Shown here one piece after another: positions 1 to 5,108 of a stretch of 5,108 nucleotides of DNA (its first letter is position 1; every line of letters begins with the position of its first letter). The notes beneath the pieces were generated by a model. That model was not told the DNA's origin, searched no databases, and saw only the letters and a list, made by a program, of their open reading frames with translations. Source of the stretch: Thermoplasmatota archaeon (lineage in GTDB: Archaea > Thermoplasmatota > Penumbrarchaeia > Penumbrarchaeales > Penumbrarchaeaceae); assembly GCA_030591285.1 (NCBI GenBank), contig JAUVBH010000145.1, positions 1-5,108 of the forward strand, in the 5' to 3' direction. The position numbers and the translations under genes were made by a program.

Positions 1-1
1 A

Positions 2-451
2 GGTCTTTCATACGCATTCCATTCAGGACATTCAAATTGGAATGTCATGAGCGTTGGAACCTCATCCAATGGTTACTTGTACAATTCACATATCCAAAAT
101 TATAATGGTGGCTACAAGATCGGAGTGATGAACTCCATTGGTTGTATCGCCAACAGGTTCAGTCAAAATGATTGCATAGGAGAACTTCACGTCAGAGAGT
201 CTGATGGAGGTTCAGTTGTTTTTATTGGGAATAGCCGATATGGTTGGTATGCACCTTCATCTCCGGGAAACGGTGCATCCGAAGTATATATGAAGAGAAT
301 GGCAACCGAACTCTTCACAAATGGATATACCCACATGGGTGAACATTTCGCATATGCAAAGGACGCCTACACCGGGTGGGCAGGCAGCTATAATGCTTAC
401 AGGTGGCTCCAGATGGCACTCAACATGATGGGCGAGCCCGAGATGCATGTT
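2..451 (+). other. C-terminal part of the peptidase C25 catalytic domain with His/Cys dyad
   Basis: The first codons read HSGHSNW, matching the G-H-G/S motif that carries the catalytic histidine of gingipains (His codon 29-31). Thirty-eight codons later comes SIGCIANRF, with the nucleophile cysteine at codon 143-145. Further family landmarks follow in the right order: GELHVRES, then GGSVVFIGNSRYGW (the strand and turn after the Cys), then NMMGEPEMHV, which corresponds to the usual 'GDPEL.V' end of the fold. Both dyad residues are present, so nothing in the visible part suggests an inactive enzyme. The N-terminal part of the catalytic domain is off the window. Confidence 0.88.
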
Positions 452-2692
452 AGAACTGCTGAACCCATGGACTTCAACATCACTCTGCCGGATAATCTAG
501 GCAGATCCTATCCAGAGTTCTATATCATGGTCAGGGATGTAAATGGTGCAGCGGTGAAGGATGCCCTGGTATGCCTCGAACAATCTGGTTTCTATGGTTA
601 TGCTCTGACAGGGACCAATGGAAGGGCCAACTTCAATTTCTCCACCGAGAATTTTGACCAGATCAACGTCACTGTCACAGGATATAATTACCTCCCATTC
701 TTCGGAAATATATCCGTTGATTTGGTAGCACCAATGTTGCTTGTGAACCATAAGGGAGTAGCAACAACCGGTGATGAATACGAGTTCAACTGCACAGCAA
801 CCGACGAGGCAGGTATTCAAAAAGTGTTTCTGGATCTGAGGTCAGAATTGGACAGTGTCAATGATTCAGTAACCTATTACATGGTCGAGAATGGAACACA
901 TTGGGTTGCTGGCATACCAATTCCTTTTAATTCAACTGAGAATCTTACCTTCAGGATGAGGGCAATGGACAATCCAGGAAACTGGAATGAAACCACCTGG
1001 ATGAACGTTAGTGTCATCGATAACGATGAGCCATGGTTCACAGGAGACATTACACCTTCAACATCCACGACCGGTGATGATGTGACTTTCAAGGTTGGAA
1101 TTGATGATAATATCAACGTCACAACAGCTTCCGTATCGATCTGGTGGAACGGGTCCCATGAGGTCCAGAATGTTGACCTAATAAGGTCGAATGATCTCTG
1201 GGAATATACCATGGATCTACCGGTTGATACCATGGGGGAATTGAAATATCGTGTGATGGCTCTGGATGGAGGAGGAAATCTCAACAGTTCACTTGAAGGA
1301 AAGGTGAATATCCTTGACAACGACAAACCAACTTTCATAAATGATCTGACGGACATCAATACTACAACATCCGGAAGCTGCCAGTTCATTGTCAATGTTG
1401 TTGATAATATTGCTATTGAAACCGTATTTGTTGAATATTGGAGAAATGGTTTCACTGAACATGAAACAGTTCCAATGATCCAAGATGGGCAGATATGGAC
1501 CAATTCCATTGCAATACCAGAGGATGATCTTGACAACATCCACCATGTTTTCCATGCGGTTGACACATCAGGTAACTGGAATGAAACATTAGAGGGCACT
1601 GTTCGAGTCCTTGATGACGATGAACCTATTTTCCTGAGGGATTGGACAGCCTCAAATATCACCACTGGTGAGCAGATAGAGATAAGGATCGAGGTCATAG
1701 ACAACATTCAGGTCAACCTTGTGAAACTTAACTCTCCTATATTGGAAAGCTCAATGAACATGACCTCCGAGAACGATGGAGTTAACTGGACAGCGTGGTT
1801 GACAGCCCCGATCGATTCACTTGACCCCATTGAATATTCATTCCTGGCTTATGATCCATATGACAATTTGAACACAAGCTCCATGGGATATATTGACATC
1901 TTGGATAATGATGGACCAACTTTCGGAGAACCTGAAATACCAACCTTCATCAATGCTGGAGCTAATTTATCGGTATTCATAGAGATATTCGATAATATTG
2001 AAGTTGAGGGGGCTGAAATGGAATGGTGGCTTGGCGGTAGTGATGAGAAAACGACCATCCAATTGGTCTCTGGAGAAAATTACTCCGGATCTTTCAATAT
2101 ACCCTTGGAAGCTTATGGAACTGTATATTTCATCGTCAGTGCATGGGACGGTAGTGGCAATTCCATGATTTCAGATAGGTTCGATGTTGGTATAGTTGAA
2201 TATATTCCTCCAGAAGAACCTGGGGATGATGATGATCCGATCGATCCAAGTGATGATGACGATGATGATGATGACCCCATTGATCCAAGTGATGATGACG
2301 ATGATGATCAAACTCTGGTCCCAAAACAGGGTGAGGATCGTGACACTGATGGAATGGATGATCTTTGGGAATATGATAACGGACTAGATCATCTGGTTGA
2401 CGATAGGTTCCAGGATGCAGACGAGGACGGTTACACAAATCTTGAAGAATTCAATGCAGGGACCGACCCTCAAGATAAGAATAGTATACCACTCCCCACC
2501 GGCGGAACATCTCTCTCAAACGACGATACCGCAAACCTGCTACTGGTGATCGTTGTGGGATCCATCGCCCTTGGTCTGATAGTCGTCGTGGGTGTTGCAG
2601 CTGTGGTAGCAAGGAGAAGATCACATCACTACTCAAAAGAGGACATGGTCCTTGACGATGATGATGATGATGACGTTATGTCCTGGGATTGA
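2..2692 (+). CDS. Membrane-anchored C25 (gingipain-like) cysteine peptidase with Ig-like repeat stalk, 5'-truncated
   Basis: The reading frame is open to the left edge (first full codon at 2) and ends at TGA 2690-2692, so the true start, signal peptide and N-terminal half lie outside. The ATG at 47 is internal: catalytic residues precede it. Numbering from that ATG, the segments are the end of the C25 catalytic domain (to about 135), a C25-type Ig-like domain (138-225), five Ig/cadherin-like repeats (225-719), a poly-Asp linker (727-754), a TSP3-like calcium-binding segment (762-812), a transmembrane helix (about 829-855), RRR and a 23-residue acidic tail. About twenty N-x-S/T sequons lie in the part predicted to be outside, as expected for an archaeal surface glycoprotein. 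Known for the family: C25 enzymes are secreted His/Cys endopeptidases. Inferred: the enzyme is held at the cell surface by its C-terminal anchor and degrades external protein. The domain order leaves little doubt about class; the substrate cannot be read from the sequence. Confidence 0.9.
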   Translation, partial: GLSYAFHSGHSNWNVMSVGTSSNGYLYNSHIQNYNGGYKIGVMNSIGCIANRFSQNDCIGELHVRESDGGSVVFIGNSRYGWYAPSSPGNGASEVYMKRMATELFTNGYTHMGEHFAYAKDAYTGWAGSYNAYRWLQMALNMMGEPEMHVRTAEPMDFNITLPDNLGRSYPEFYIMVRDVNGAAVKDALVCLEQSGFYGYALTGTNGRANFNFSTENFDQINVTVTGYNYLPFFGNISVDLVAPMLLVNHKGVATTGDEYEFNCTATDEAGIQKVFLDLRSELDSVNDSVTYYMVENGTHWVAGIPIPFNSTENLTFRMRAMDNPGNWNETTWMNVSVIDNDEPWFTGDITPSTSTTGDDVTFKVGIDDNINVTTASVSIWWNGSHEVQNVDLIRSNDLWEYTMDLPVDTMGELKYRVMALDGGGNLNSSLEGKVNILDNDKPTFINDLTDINTTTSGSCQFIVNVVDNIAIETVFVEYWRNGFTEHETVPMIQDGQIWTNSIAIPEDDLDNIHHVFHAVDTSGNWNETLEGTVRVLDDDEPIFLRDWTASNITTGEQIEIRIEVIDNIQVNLVKLNSPILESSMNMTSENDGVNWTAWLTAPIDSLDPIEYSFLAYDPYDNLNTSSMGYIDILDNDGPTFGEPEIPTFINAGANLSVFIEIFDNIEVEGAEMEWWLGGSDEKTTIQLVSGENYSGSFNIPLEAYGTVYFIVSAWDGSGNSMISDRFDVGIVEYIPPEEPGDDDDPIDPSDDDDDDDDPIDPSDDDDDDQTLVPKQGEDRDTDGMDDLWEYDNGLDHLVDDRFQDADEDGYTNLEEFNAGTDPQDKNSIPLPTGGTSLSNDDTANLLLVIVVGSIALGLIVVVGVAAVVARRRSHHYSKEDMVLDDDDDDDVMSWD
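458..721 (+). other. C25-associated Ig-like domain
   Basis: Residues 138-225 from the ATG at 47 form a beta-sandwich with the pattern 'vrDvNGaaVkdAlV...YGyAlTgtNGranFnF...iNVTVTGYNYLPFFGNISV'. This matches the Ig-like domain that directly follows the catalytic domain in gingipains, where the 'T-x-NG' turn and the closing 'VTVTxxNY.P..G.I.V' strand are typical. Its position immediately after the catalytic domain supports the C25 assignment. It probably packs against the catalytic domain and starts the stalk. Confidence 0.75.
719..2203 (+). repeat. Five tandem Ig/cadherin-like protein repeats (about 95-105 residues each)
   Basis: The approximate units are 719-1033, 1034-1330, 1331-1627, 1628-1918 and 1919-2203. 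Each opens with a short strand and a Thr/Gly-rich turn, has an acidic DN-I/DEAG-I motif about 25 residues in (DEAGI, DDNINV, VDNIAI, IDNIQV, FDNIEV), and carries an 'A-x-D-x-x-x-N' motif near the end (AMDNPGN, ALDGGGN, AVDTSGN, AYDPYDN, AWDGSGN). The first four end in DNDEP, DNDKP, DDDEP and DNDGP. Codons differ freely between units, so the duplications are old and the conservation is at the protein level. The role is probably a rigid, perhaps calcium-stiffened, stalk that holds the peptidase away from the membrane; substrate binding is also possible. Confidence 0.82.
2225..2308 (+). repeat. In-frame 39-base tandem repeat encoding a poly-Asp linker
   Basis: This segment encodes DDDD-PIDPS-D8-PIDPS-D6: 20 Asp in 28 residues. 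At DNA level a 27-base block at 2243-2269 recurs without a mismatch at 2282-2308, giving a 39-base (13-codon) period with a partial unit before it. Unlike the Ig repeats, the copies are identical at synonymous positions, including the single GAC within the GAT run, which points to recent duplication or slippage. The position between the last Ig repeat and the TSP3-like segment suggests a flexible, highly charged spacer that may bind divalent cations. Confidence 0.9.
2330..2485 (+). other. TSP3-like calcium-binding segment
   Basis: The encoded protein reads EDRDTDGMDDLWEYDNGLD, then QDADEDGYTNLEEFNAGTDPQDKNS. This is the bacterial/archaeal thrombospondin type 3 pattern: two 'D-x-D-x-D-G-x-x-D/N-x-x-E' loops, the second followed by the characteristic 'GTDP.D..S'. 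Such segments bind calcium and commonly sit just before the anchoring region of secreted proteins. Here it stands between the poly-Asp linker and the transmembrane helix, as expected for a membrane-proximal spacer. Confidence 0.8.
2531..2689 (+). other. C-terminal transmembrane anchor and acidic cytosolic tail
   Basis: Residues about 829-855 from the ATG at 47 are an uninterrupted hydrophobic stretch (LLLVIVVGSIALGLIVVV, continuing GVAAVVA), followed at once by RRR. That is a classic stop-transfer order giving an outside N terminus and an inside C terminus. The tail of 23 residues after the arginines runs SHHYSKEDMVL, then seven Asp, then VMSWD. It shows no PGF-CTERM-like or LPXTG-like sorting motif, so the helix itself is the likely permanent anchor. 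Confidence 0.88.
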
Positions 2693-2695
2693 AGA

Positions 2696-3307
2696 TCAGA
2701 TCGATCTTTTCAACTCATCCCAACCGATACTCTTTCCCCAGAAAGAGAATGGAGGAGAAGATAGGAACTTTTCTTTCTCATCCTGATCACCTGATCTGAC
2801 ATCAGTTGCTTCGGAAAGGACCCTTACTTCGAAACCTCTCCATTTTAGTTCCTGGACCGAGGATAGTACGCAACAATCAGCTGTAAGACCAAATAGAACA
2901 ACCATATCCACTTCATCCTTATCTCCAATATGATCCATCAACCAATCATTAAACCCACCAGGATCCGGATATGGTTCTCCCGGTGTTCTATCAGGATCCC
3001 CTATCCCTTCTCTGATCCAGACCGGGGAGTTCATTGATTTGACCCACTGTGAGCCTTTTCTAATATCATCCGGTAAAATGGAATTATACCCCCATTCACC
3101 AGGTCGACAGCAATCCCTGTCATCTCCGGCTCTGGGTTGTCTGTAATCACTGACTATTTCGGATGCGACCATGGATCTTTCAAATAGATATGGGAACAAT
3201 GTTACTTTGACGAACTGGACCGATGGCCTGAAGTTATAACAAATTCCACCTTCAGAGGCAAAATCATTCTGCAGGTCAATACTGATAAATTGGACATTTT
3301 GGGACAT
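2696..3307 (-). CDS. Isochorismatase-superfamily cysteine hydrolase
   Basis: This is a complete gene of 203 codons. The start chosen is ATG (codon 3305-3307), giving MSQNVQFISIDLQNDF. A TTG at 3329-3331 would add eight unconserved residues and run close to the promoter core. Landmarks, numbered from the ATG: strand plus catalytic Asp11 in SIDLQNDF, then SDYRQPRAGD and CCRPGEWGYNSILPDDI (counterpart of the family's 'TRDWHP...CxPGTxG' region), then FGLTADCCVLSSVQEL with the nucleophile expected at Cys146 (codon 2870-2872). The length is normal for the family (about 180-220) and there is no signal peptide, so it is cytosolic. Relatives hydrolyse amides or enol ethers (nicotinamidase, RutB-type, isochorismatase, N-carbamoylsarcosine amidase), but the substrate cannot be assigned. 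The position usually held by the catalytic Lys reads WIREG, with Arg99. It converges on the peptidase gene with a 3-base gap and diverges from the large Ig protein gene. Confidence 0.88.
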   Translation of the reverse strand: MSQNVQFISIDLQNDFASEGGICYNFRPSVQFVKVTLFPYLFERSMVASEIVSDYRQPRAGDDRDCCRPGEWGYNSILPDDIRKGSQWVKSMNSPVWIREGIGDPDRTPGEPYPDPGGFNDWLMDHIGDKDEVDMVVLFGLTADCCVLSSVQELKWRGFEVRVLSEATDVRSGDQDEKEKFLSSPPFSFWGKSIGWDELKRSI

Positions 3308-3366
3308 CTGTATTGACCCAAGAGCGTGCAATCTTTAAAAAGTCACTGATAGATGTCTTCCTGGCC
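3308..3366. promoter_or_regulatory. Divergent intergenic promoter with one shared TATA-like core
   Basis: The 59 bases between the two divergent ATG codons contain one clear A/T-rich element, CTTTAAAAAG at 3333-3342, whose palindromic core TTTAAA lies at 3334-3339. There are 27 bases between the core and the + strand ATG (3367) and 26 bases between it and the - strand ATG (3307). Archaeal TATA boxes lie about 25-30 bases before transcription starts, so both transcripts would begin at or next to their ATG. Neither ATG is preceded by a GGAGG-like site, which agrees with leaderless messages. No clear operator repeat is visible. The spacing is seen directly; promoter function is inferred. Confidence 0.6.
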
Positions 3367-3450
3367 ATGCTTGAGAAAAAGAGGAGATACATTCTGGTTC
3401 TGATAGCTTTCTTATTGCTATCAGTTCTTTCCTTTCATTCTGTCGAAGGA
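3367..3450 (+). other. Sec signal peptide
   Basis: Residues 1-28 begin with a basic n-region (KKRR at 4-7), followed by the hydrophobic core YILVLIAFLLLSVLSF (8-23). A plausible cleavage point is after HSVEG (28), before EPTRAPS. There is no cysteine in the lipobox position, so this is not a lipoprotein signal, and no twin-arginine motif of Tat type is present; the RR pair is part of a plain basic n-region. Confidence 0.85.
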
Positions 3451-5108
3451 GAACCCACACGCGCTCCATCCCAACCACGGGATCTAACAGGTTCTCCAAG
3501 GGACGCTTCGGTTATTCTTGCTTGGGAGGAACCGGCTACCGGTTCCATCGGATTGATCCAGTACAATGTATATCGGGCAGCGACAGGAAGACCTCTGGAG
3601 AAAATGGTCGTTTCTCCAGATATCCTTTCATTCACCGATAGAGATCTGGAAAATGGATTGGAATATAACTACTATGTAACTGCTGAAAACCAACTCGGGG
3701 AAGGTGCGGCAAGCAATTTCGTTCAGATCACACCTGATGGTGATCTACCCATTGTGACGATCACGTCTCCTTCTGAAGGAGCCATATTTGTCGATGGAAC
3801 TATTCTGATAAGGTGGTCTGGGTCCGATCTCACATCTGATATTCTTGAATACCATATCAGGTTCGGAGGGGATCAATGGATCAAGACCCGTCTCGACACA
3901 GAGTATGAAATGACAGATCCGGTCCAGGGAGTGAACCAGATAGAGGTCCGTGCAACGGACATCGCCATGAACAAAGGAACCGATATGATCAATATCACAA
4001 TTGACGATCGCCCTCCAACAGTGGAAATAAGATCACCAATGGACCATGAATATCTGAAAAGTTCCCAGATCACTATAGAATGGGACTCTTATGAGAGAGA
4101 GAGTTCCATAGCGGGGTATGAAGTATTTTTGGATGGAAAATACACAGGTTACAGGGGTGAAGGACAGAACTATACGATAAGGAATGTCAAGGATGGCAAA
4201 TACATGATCGAGGTCCTGGCATACGATATAGTTGGGAACACTGGAAGAGATTCAGTGAATGTTACAATAGATACCAAAGGACCAATTCTCTACATACATG
4301 AACCGCAAAATGATCTTATTACCAATTCCAGCATGATCAAGTTCAATTGGACGGGTGATGACGGGAGTGGGATAGAGACATATTCGATCTATCATAAGGA
4401 CATGGGATGGATGGATCAAGGTTCCAATACCGAGGTATCGATCGGACCATTCCCGGAAGGTTTGAACTTGATCAAGTTGAAAGCTGTTGATCTGGTAGGA
4501 TGGTCCACTGAAATTGATCGGACCGTAATGGTCGACCTGACAGAACCAGATATCCAGATCGATCACCCTGTTGAAGGACAATGGTATTCTGATAGCAGCT
4601 TGATGGTCAAGTGGAATGGATCTGATGAATTGTCAGGGATAGAATCATTCTACTTCAGGTTGGATAGTGAAAAATGGGAAAAGGATCTTGATCTTAAACA
4701 TTCACTGAGAGATCTAAGATCAGGAACCTATGTGATATCGGTCAAGGCCGTCGATGAAGCTGGCAATGAGAAGATAGCCACTACGATGTTCCATGTTGAC
4801 AACGAGCCACCTACGGTTGTCGAATATGGCCCCATTGGATCGGATATTCTGCTTCCTGATAAGATATGGTTAAAGTTCAATGAAGAGATGGAAAATGTCA
4901 GGTTCAATGCATCTGATCTAATGGGAATAATAAAAATTATTGATGGTTTCCATACATGGACACCTGATGATAGATTTGAGTATGGTGAAAGCTACTTGAT
5001 AATGGTCTTCGGGACCGACAAAACAGGTAATGAACTGGATTATTTTGCATGGACGTTCACCATAACAGACCAGGTGATGATCAGGGGAGCTGTATATGAT
5101 GATGATGG
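3367..5108 (+). CDS. Large exported FN3/Ig-repeat surface protein, 3'-truncated
   Basis: The frame is open from ATG 3367 to the right edge (580 full codons, no stop). The start is chosen because it gives a textbook signal peptide (MLEKKRRY, then a hydrophobic core) and lies the expected distance from the TATA-like core. Domains by residue: signal peptide 1-28; FN3 33-123 (PSQPRDLTG..., ILAWEEP, YNVYRA, EYNYYVTAEN); four Ig-like repeats at 124-212, 213-301, 302-389 and 390-477; a Big_5/SbsA-like domain 478-567; and from 570 VMIRGAVYDDDG, which resembles the first strand of a carboxypeptidase-regulatory-like domain. No catalytic domain is visible. It could be an adhesin, an S-layer-associated protein, or the N-terminal part of a large exoenzyme. 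Like gene 1 it is extracellular, multi-Ig and has N-x-S/T sequons, which suggests they act at the same surface. Confidence 0.88.
   Translation, partial: MLEKKRRYILVLIAFLLLSVLSFHSVEGEPTRAPSQPRDLTGSPRDASVILAWEEPATGSIGLIQYNVYRAATGRPLEKMVVSPDILSFTDRDLENGLEYNYYVTAENQLGEGAASNFVQITPDGDLPIVTITSPSEGAIFVDGTILIRWSGSDLTSDILEYHIRFGGDQWIKTRLDTEYEMTDPVQGVNQIEVRATDIAMNKGTDMINITIDDRPPTVEIRSPMDHEYLKSSQITIEWDSYERESSIAGYEVFLDGKYTGYRGEGQNYTIRNVKDGKYMIEVLAYDIVGNTGRDSVNVTIDTKGPILYIHEPQNDLITNSSMIKFNWTGDDGSGIETYSIYHKDMGWMDQGSNTEVSIGPFPEGLNLIKLKAVDLVGWSTEIDRTVMVDLTEPDIQIDHPVEGQWYSDSSLMVKWNGSDELSGIESFYFRLDSEKWEKDLDLKHSLRDLRSGTYVISVKAVDEAGNEKIATTMFHVDNEPPTVVEYGPIGSDILLPDKIWLKFNEEMENVRFNASDLMGIIKIIDGFHTWTPDDRFEYGESYLIMVFGTDKTGNELDYFAWTFTITDQVMIRGAVYDDD
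3463..3735 (+). other. Fibronectin type III domain
   Basis: Residues 33-123 of the exported protein carry the FN3 landmarks in order: 'APSQPRDLTGSPRDASVILAW' (Pro-rich entry, then the strand ending in the conserved Trp), 'GLIQYNVYRA' (Tyr strand) and 'LENGLEYNYYVTAENQLGEGAASN' (the 'L.pgt.Y.y.V.A.N..GeG..S' strand and turn). FN3 modules at the N terminus of exported prokaryotic proteins usually serve as spacers or carbohydrate/protein contact modules. Confidence 0.85.
3736..4797 (+). repeat. Four tandem Ig-like repeats (about 88 residues each)
   Basis: The units are at about 3736-4002, 4003-4269, 4270-4533 and 4534-4797. Each starts with an acidic, Pro-containing joint (DGDLP, DDRPP, DTKGP, DLTEP) followed by 'xVxIxxPxxxxxh'. 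Most have a central 'hxWxGxDxxSGIxxY' (IRWSGSD, FNWTGDD, VKWNGSD) and a final 'A-x-D-x-x-GN' (YDIVGN, VDEAGN). The pattern matches the widespread bacterial/archaeal Ig-like repeats of surface proteins. Units are similar in protein but well diverged in DNA, so the array is old. They belong to a different subtype from the DNDxP repeats of the peptidase. Confidence 0.82.
4798..5067 (+). other. Big_5/SbsA-like Ig domain
   Basis: Residues 478-567 depart from the preceding four repeats. They read DNEPPTVVEYGPIG, LPDKIWLKFNEEMENV, then a charged middle, then TWTPDDRFEYGESYLIMVFGTDKTGNEL. This is the SbsA/Big_5 pattern: 'PPtVvxxxPxxG...vxlxFxexM' followed by 'hxPxxxLxxGxxYxhxVxgxxDxxGNxL'. The family occurs in S-layer proteins and large exoproteins. 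It ends the Ig array before the next, probably different, domain type begins at about 5070. Confidence 0.7.

Noticed and set aside
47..49. ATG as the start of the peptidase gene
   Set aside because: The frame is open upstream to the edge and the residues before it (HSGHSNW) include the catalytic His, so this Met is internal.
877..1707. Long reverse-strand open frame of 276 codons inside the peptidase gene
   Set aside because: It lies fully antisense to the conserved Ig repeats, has no promoter or ribosome binding site, and its translation is Ser/Ile-rich without any recognisable fold. It is a shadow of the GAT/AAC-rich coding strand.
2224..2310. CRISPR-like or regulatory direct repeats
   Set aside because: The repeats are in frame, encode poly-Asp within a continuous coding sequence, and have no spacer of CRISPR type.
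2691..2711. Intrinsic terminator between the convergent genes
   Set aside because: The stem is only about 6 bp and A/T-rich, the T run is four bases, and the hairpin overlaps both stop codons. It is too weak to call as a terminator and is mentioned only as a candidate structure.
3329..3331. TTG as the start of the hydrolase gene
   Set aside because: It would add only eight unconserved residues, has no ribosome binding site and lies 2 bases from the TTTAAA core. The ATG at 3307 fits both the family N terminus and leaderless spacing.
4252..4581. Reverse-strand open frame of 109 codons in the right-hand gene
   Set aside because: It is antisense to two clear Ig-like repeats and has no recognisable protein features.

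Overview
The window looks archaeal and reads best as a Thermoplasmata-type (Thermoplasmatota) genome fragment. The grounds are long secreted or membrane proteins built from Ig-like repeats rich in N-glycosylation sequons, a gingipain-like (C25) cysteine peptidase with an Asp-rich stalk and a C-terminal membrane anchor, no Shine-Dalgarno motif before either visible start codon, and a TATA-like box about 30 bases from both. The lineage is an inference. C25 and clostripain-type extracellular peptidases are known from uncultured sediment Thermoplasmata such as MBG-D/Thermoprofundales, and this fragment would fit such a protein-degrading heterotroph.

Layout. (1) Positions 2-2692, + strand: the 3' part of a large surface protein cut by the left edge. 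In order it holds the end of a C25 peptidase catalytic domain with the catalytic His and Cys both visible, the Ig-like domain that usually follows it, five Ig/cadherin-like repeats of about 95-105 residues, a poly-Asp linker encoded by a 39-base tandem repeat, a TSP3-like calcium-binding segment, one transmembrane helix, an Arg stop-transfer and a short cytosolic tail with seven Asp in a row. (2) Positions 2696-3307, - strand: a complete cytosolic isochorismatase-superfamily cysteine hydrolase of 203 residues, convergent with gene 1 and only 3 bases from its stop codon. (3) Positions 3308-3366: a 59-base divergent promoter region centred on a single TTTAAA core. (4) Position 3367 to the right edge, + strand: the 5' part (580 codons) of a second large exported protein with a signal peptide, an FN3 domain, four Ig-like repeats, a Big_5/SbsA-like Ig domain and the start of what looks like a carboxypeptidase-regulatory-like domain.

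How they fit together. Genes 1 and 3 are both cell-surface, multi-Ig proteins. A plausible reading is a surface protein-capture and degradation apparatus, with gene 1 as a tethered peptidase and gene 3 as an adhesin, binding protein or further exoenzyme whose key domain lies beyond the window. The hydrolase between them is cytosolic and may be unrelated, but it shares its promoter region with gene 3. I see no RNA gene, CRISPR array, insertion sequence or replication origin. The most notable points are the symmetric shared promoter with apparently leaderless starts, the cadherin-like DNDxP linkers in the peptidase stalk, the expandable poly-Asp DNA repeat, an apparent Lys-to-Arg change in the hydrolase triad, and a roughly 3.5-fold excess of the tetramer GATC.
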